Assembly: GCA_934318045.1 (NCBI GenBank) | Contig: CAKREY010000015.1 | Coordinates: 3,176 to 67,175 of the forward strand | Source of the DNA: Coprococcus_C sp934318045 | GTDB taxonomy: Bacteria > Bacillota > Clostridia > Lachnospirales > Lachnospiraceae | Direction of reading: 5' to 3' | Length of the DNA: 64,000 nucleotides | In this document: piece by piece, positions 61,580-64,000 of the stretch | Position numbering within the stretch: position 1 is the first letter of the stretch | Layout of the letters: each line of letters starts with the position of its first letter | Translations under genes and position numbers: made by a program | The notes under the pieces: generated by a model | What the model was told of the DNA's origin: nothing | What the model saw: only the letters and a program-made list of their open reading frames with translations | Databases searched by the model: none

Positions 61580-61921
61580 TCACTCCAGGTTCTTCCTCAA
61601 CTCTCCATAATATCTCCGGCTCACAGGGATGTCTACATTCCCACACTTTATACTTGTCCGGCTCATCTTCGATATATCTGCCATACGAACCATAAAGCTC
61701 TGATGCACACGGACAAATCCATTATTGACCAGTTTCTCCTCAATATCGGAAATCTTCGAATAAAATGTCATCTCTCCACAACCCAGATGCAAGACGATTT
61801 TCCGTCCTCTACTCTCTACATATTCAATTGATGCAATCGGGATTGTCCTCTTCTTCCGATTGATAATTGTCTCCAAATAACGGTCATTTTCCCTTACTGA
61901 CTCCACATTATTTTCAACCAT
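61580..61921 (-). CDS. LytTR-domain transcriptional regulator
   Basis: 113 residues that are almost only a LytTR DNA-binding domain: RTIPIASIEYVESRGRKIVL, GEMTFYSKISDIEEKL, FVRVHQSFMVRMADI and IPVSRRYYGELRKNL. There is no receiver domain, so control must come from its abundance or a partner, perhaps the membrane protein encoded 21 bp downstream. Two VirR-box-like repeats sit upstream of its promoter, suggesting autoregulation. The start is uncertain: an in-frame GTG at 61930 is an alternative. Confidence 0.9.
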   Translation of the reverse strand: MVENNVESVRENDRYLETIINRKKRTIPIASIEYVESRGRKIVLHLGCGEMTFYSKISDIEEKLVNNGFVRVHQSFMVRMADISKMSRTSIKCGNVDIPVSRRYYGELRKNLE

Positions 61922-61997
61922 ATTACACACTCTCTCCTAAATGTTTTATCTTTCGCAAATCTATTTACTTTTACATAAATAATCTGTCATTTTTTAC

Positions 61998-62064
61998 ATT
62001 ATATCACATAAATTTTTTTTTGTTTGCGTTCGTGCATAATTGGCGCGTATTCCGTCAAAATTGG
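61998..62064 (-). promoter_or_regulatory. LytTR operon promoter with two VirR-like direct repeats
   Basis: Minus strand: CCAATTTTGACG (62053-62064) and CCAATTATGCAC (62032-62043), start to start 21 bp, followed by a weak -35 CAAACA (62021-62026), 17 bp and a perfect -10 TATAAT (61998-62003). LytTR proteins bind two imperfect repeats of about 9 bp spaced about one further helical turn, and the second copy resembles the VirR box CCAGTTNTNCAC (one mismatch). The rest of 61922-62079 has no gene. Confidence 0.72.
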
Positions 62065-62079
62065 TTTATCTGACTGTTT

Positions 62080-62349
62080 TCACTCTTCTTTTTTGCTCTG
62101 TTTATACACCTGATTAATCCCTGTGGAAGCAAATCCAGACATAATCCCAACTGAAATCGCCGTAATAATATCTTCCGCGGGAAAGCTTTTCATCACATAC
62201 ATGGCAGGCACTGCAACGATTCCTCCCACGATACCAACGATCACCGGAATTGTCTTATCGCTGATCTTCTTACTCGCCTTACAACCAATTCCAACCAGAT
62301 AACAAATGATCACAATCGGCAGCACCGTTACATAACTTGAAATATCCAT
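62080..62349 (-). CDS. Phage-holin-like small membrane protein
   Basis: 89 residues with a signal-like first helix (SYVTVLPIVIICYLVGIGCKA), a helix near 38-58 and an amphipathic glycine-rich C-terminal helix (AISVGIMSGFASTGINQVYKQ). It fits the Phage_holin_5_2-like family. No phage lysis, portal or tail genes are nearby, so it is a stand-alone holin-like gene. Start ATG at 62347-62349 follows GGAG by 5 bases. Confidence 0.75.
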   Translation of the reverse strand: MDISSYVTVLPIVIICYLVGIGCKASKKISDKTIPVIVGIVGGIVAVPAMYVMKSFPAEDIITAISVGIMSGFASTGINQVYKQSKKEE

Positions 62350-62459
62350 CATTTCTCCACACACTTTCTCTTATACTATATCTATGTTACAACAACTGAC
62401 ATTGACAGCAAAACAACCTAGAAATGATATATTTTCTTATATAACCGCGGAAAATATAT

Positions 62460-62488
62460 TTGACGCTTATTTCGGACAACTATATAAT
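62460..62488 (+). promoter_or_regulatory. Promoter of the CobW-like gene
   Basis: TTGACG (62460-62465), 17 bp, TATAAT (62483-62488), 92 bp before the start codon at 62580. The leader contains AAAAAGGAG before the gene. The rest of 62350-62579 has no gene. Confidence 0.7.
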
Positions 62489-62579
62489 GAACTTGATTTT
62501 ATACAAAGACTTATACCATAAACATGCATAATTATGTTTAATCGGGATTATTGCTTATGCAAAAAGGAGATTAGAAACT

Positions 62580-63527
62580 ATGATTCAGATTGATTTGATT
62601 ACCGGATTCCTAGGTTCCGGCAAGACAACCTTTATAAAAAAATACGCCACCTACCTGATGCAGCAGGGAATGAATATCGGCATACTCGAAAATGATTTTG
62701 GAGCCGTGAATGTCGATGCCATGCTTCTGCAGGATATATTAGGAGATCACTGCACATTGGAGATGGTCGCGGGTGGATGTGATGCCGACTGTCACCGTCG
62801 TCGTTTCAAGACAAAGCTCATCGCCATGGGAATGTGTGGCTATGACCGTGTCTTAGTAGAGCCATCCGGCATCTTTGATATGGATGAGTTTTTCGATGCG
62901 TTACATGAATCTCCACTTGATCGTTGGTATGAAATCGGAAATGTAATCACGATCGTAGATGCTGATCTCGAAAAGAATCTGTCCGATGCTTCCCGCTATC
63001 TGCTCGCATCCCAGGTTGCACAGGCAGGTGCGGTTCTTTACAGCCATGTCCAGGAGGTAAGTCCGGCTACACTTGCCTCTACTAAAAACTATGTTGAAAA
63101 ATCCTTTGAGATTCTACACACAGATCAGAAGCCTGTTTCTTCTATCACAATCGAAAAAAACTGGGAGGCTTTAACCGATGCAGATTTCAAAGCAATTCTC
63201 TCATCCGGCTATCATTCTGCTGACTATACCAAGCTTTGGTTCGATGATAAGAAAACATACGACAGCTTATATTTTATAAATATGGATTTCACGGAAGATT
63301 TTTTGAAAGAATCCTGTGCAAAAATCCTAAATGATCCTGCATGTGGGAAAGTATTTCGAATCAAAGGATTCCAGAAGCTCTCGGATGGCTCGTGGATTTC
63401 CTTAAATGTCACCCATCAGAAAACAGAAATCCAGCCAATTCCAAATGGCCAGGCAATTTTAATCATCATCGGAGAAGGACTGAATCAAGCTGCAATTGAA
63501 GGGTATTGGGGGAAATCAAACATCTGA
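62580..63527 (+). CDS. CobW/G3E-family GTPase, possible metal chaperone
   Basis: 315 residues. P-loop GFLGSGKTTFI, switch regions NDFGAVNVDA and VEPSGIFDM. The usual GCxCC metal-binding motif is replaced by GGCDADCHRRR, leaving a C-x3-C pair at about residues 67-71 and a nearby histidine. G3E proteins insert metals or remodel metalloenzymes. The C-terminal CobW domain is present (RIKGFQKLSDGSWISLNVT). It is monocistronic on the plus strand, with AAAGGAG before the ATG. Confidence 0.85.
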   Translation: MIQIDLITGFLGSGKTTFIKKYATYLMQQGMNIGILENDFGAVNVDAMLLQDILGDHCTLEMVAGGCDADCHRRRFKTKLIAMGMCGYDRVLVEPSGIFDMDEFFDALHESPLDRWYEIGNVITIVDADLEKNLSDASRYLLASQVAQAGAVLYSHVQEVSPATLASTKNYVEKSFEILHTDQKPVSSITIEKNWEALTDADFKAILSSGYHSADYTKLWFDDKKTYDSLYFINMDFTEDFLKESCAKILNDPACGKVFRIKGFQKLSDGSWISLNVTHQKTEIQPIPNGQAILIIIGEGLNQAAIEGYWGKSNI

Positions 63528-63557
63528 TTCCTGCGCACCTAGCCATGTTTCAGCCAT

Positions 63558-63597
63558 AAAAAAGCGGCGGGAATCCTTTATTCTATATGATTTCCGC
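63558..63597 (-). terminator. Terminator of the tRNA cluster
   Basis: A 9-bp stem with one mismatch (63589-63597 with 63567-63575) downstream of the tRNA-Phe gene on the minus strand, followed by GCTTTTTT (63558-63565). It may also slow plus-strand read-through from the CobW-like gene. Confidence 0.6.
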
Positions 63598-63608
63598 AAA
63601 TAAAAAAA

Positions 63609-63681
<73 letters not shown>

Positions 63682-63723
63682 ATGTGTTTCTTCTTTTGTA
63701 TATATTGCATTAAATGCAATTAG

Positions 63724-63797
63724 TAGCGGGGACAGGATTTGAACCTATGACCTTCGGGTTATGAGCCCGACGAGCTTCCAGACTGCTCCACCCCGCG
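63724..63797 (-). tRNA. Initiator tRNA-fMet (CAT)
   Basis: 74 nt on the minus strand. Anticodon loop CTCATAA between GGG and CCC, and a mismatched first acceptor pair (C1 with T72), both hallmarks of the initiator tRNA. T-loop GTTCAAATC. CCA is not encoded. Confidence 0.96.
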
Positions 63798-63827
63798 ATA
63801 TTATGTTGTTCCTTTTAAAAAGGATAG

Positions 63828-63909
63828 TGGGCGGAGGTGGATTCGAACCACCGAAGCAAGTTGCAGCAGATTTACAGTCTGTCCCCTTTGGCCACTCGGG
63901 AATCCGCCC
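63828..63909 (-). tRNA. tRNA-Tyr (GTA)
   Basis: 82 nt on the minus strand, class II with a long variable arm. Acceptor GGGCGGA with TCCGCCC, anticodon loop CTGTAAA with GTA, T-loop GTTCGAATC. CCA is not encoded. Confidence 0.97.
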
Positions 63910-63926
63910 ATATTTTTAAACTGATA

Positions 63927-63999
63927 AGCCGATGATCGGACTCGAACCGATAACCTGCTGATTACAAATCAGCTGCTCTGCCAATTGAGCCACATCGGC
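63927..63999 (-). tRNA. tRNA-Thr (TGT)
   Basis: 73 nt on the minus strand, ending one base from the window edge. Acceptor GCCGATG with CATCGGC, D-arm GGCTCAATTGGCAGAGC, anticodon loop TTTGTAA with TGT, T-loop GTTCGAGTC. Discriminator T; CCA is not encoded. Confidence 0.95.
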
Positions 64000-64000
64000 A

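Noticed and set aside
62080..62349. Prophage remnant indicated by a holin
   Set aside because: No integrase, portal, capsid, tail or endolysin gene lies within reach; a single holin-like gene is not evidence of a prophage.

Overview
The window looks like a chromosomal segment of an anaerobic, moderately AT-rich Firmicute, most likely a gut Lachnospiraceae (Clostridia). The support is a set of family-typical genes (DUF3793 next to flavodoxin, DUF951, a CarD-family regulator, a TgpA-like transglutaminase/DUF58/MoxR operon, assimilatory AprBA), strong sigma-A type promoters, and tRNA genes without encoded CCA. Nearly all genes are on the minus strand; only a diguanylate cyclase and a CobW-like GTPase are on the plus strand. 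No insertion sequence, rRNA or CRISPR array was seen.

Layout. 1-0.7 kb: a hipBA toxin-antitoxin pair (hipA cut by the window edge) with a clear promoter and overlapping operator. 0.9-5.4 kb: small membrane proteins, a GNAT acetyltransferase, enolase, a DUF3793 protein and a flavodoxin with two palindromic operators. 5.6-23.5 kb: a sulfur-assimilation supercluster. In order of transcription it holds cysK; a sulfate ABC transporter (sbp, cysT, cysW, cysA); APS reductase aprA/aprB; ATP sulfurylase cysD/cysN; an O-acetylhomoserine sulfhydrylase; a siroheme/ferredoxin sulfite reductase; a TusA-like protein; a thioredoxin; a ThiS-like sulfur carrier; its ThiF-like activating enzyme; a JAMM protease; and then an Rrf2/CymR-like regulator, a thioredoxin reductase, a DUF819 permease and a precorrin-2 dehydrogenase-HMB synthase fusion for siroheme. 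Together these would take sulfate to sulfide and on to cysteine and, through a protein thiocarboxylate, to homocysteine. Two near-identical palindromes on the cysK and metY promoters are good candidate sites for the Rrf2 protein.

23.6-31.0 kb: an operon of a membrane-anchored sigma-factor-like protein, MoxR ATPase, DUF58 protein and transglutaminase. 31-34 kb: malic enzyme, two small proteins and a radical SAM protein. 34.2-40.9 kb: a tightly overlapping three-gene SMC/MukB-type condensin cluster (JetA, JetB and JetC-like) with no JetD nuclease. 41-53.4 kb: housekeeping and regulatory genes (fba, carD-like, GGDEF, DUF951, HAD, CBS, DAHP synthase, ABC exporter, Fe-ADH, CinA-like) with a 326-bp foldback element between the ABC ATPase and the ADH.

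53.4-62.3 kb is an AT-rich accessory region. It holds a winged-helix/repeat regulator; two metallophosphoesterases flanking an ASCH-like protein; and, beyond a strong terminator, a LytTR-regulated operon (LytTR regulator, large membrane protein, JAMM protease, Cys-rich small protein) followed by an Lgt paralogue and three unrecognised membrane proteins. The LytTR promoter carries two VirR-box-like repeats 21 bp apart next to a poor -35, and this unit is the best candidate for an undescribed system. The window ends with a CobW-like GTPase and a tRNA cluster (Thr, Tyr, fMet, Phe in transcription order).
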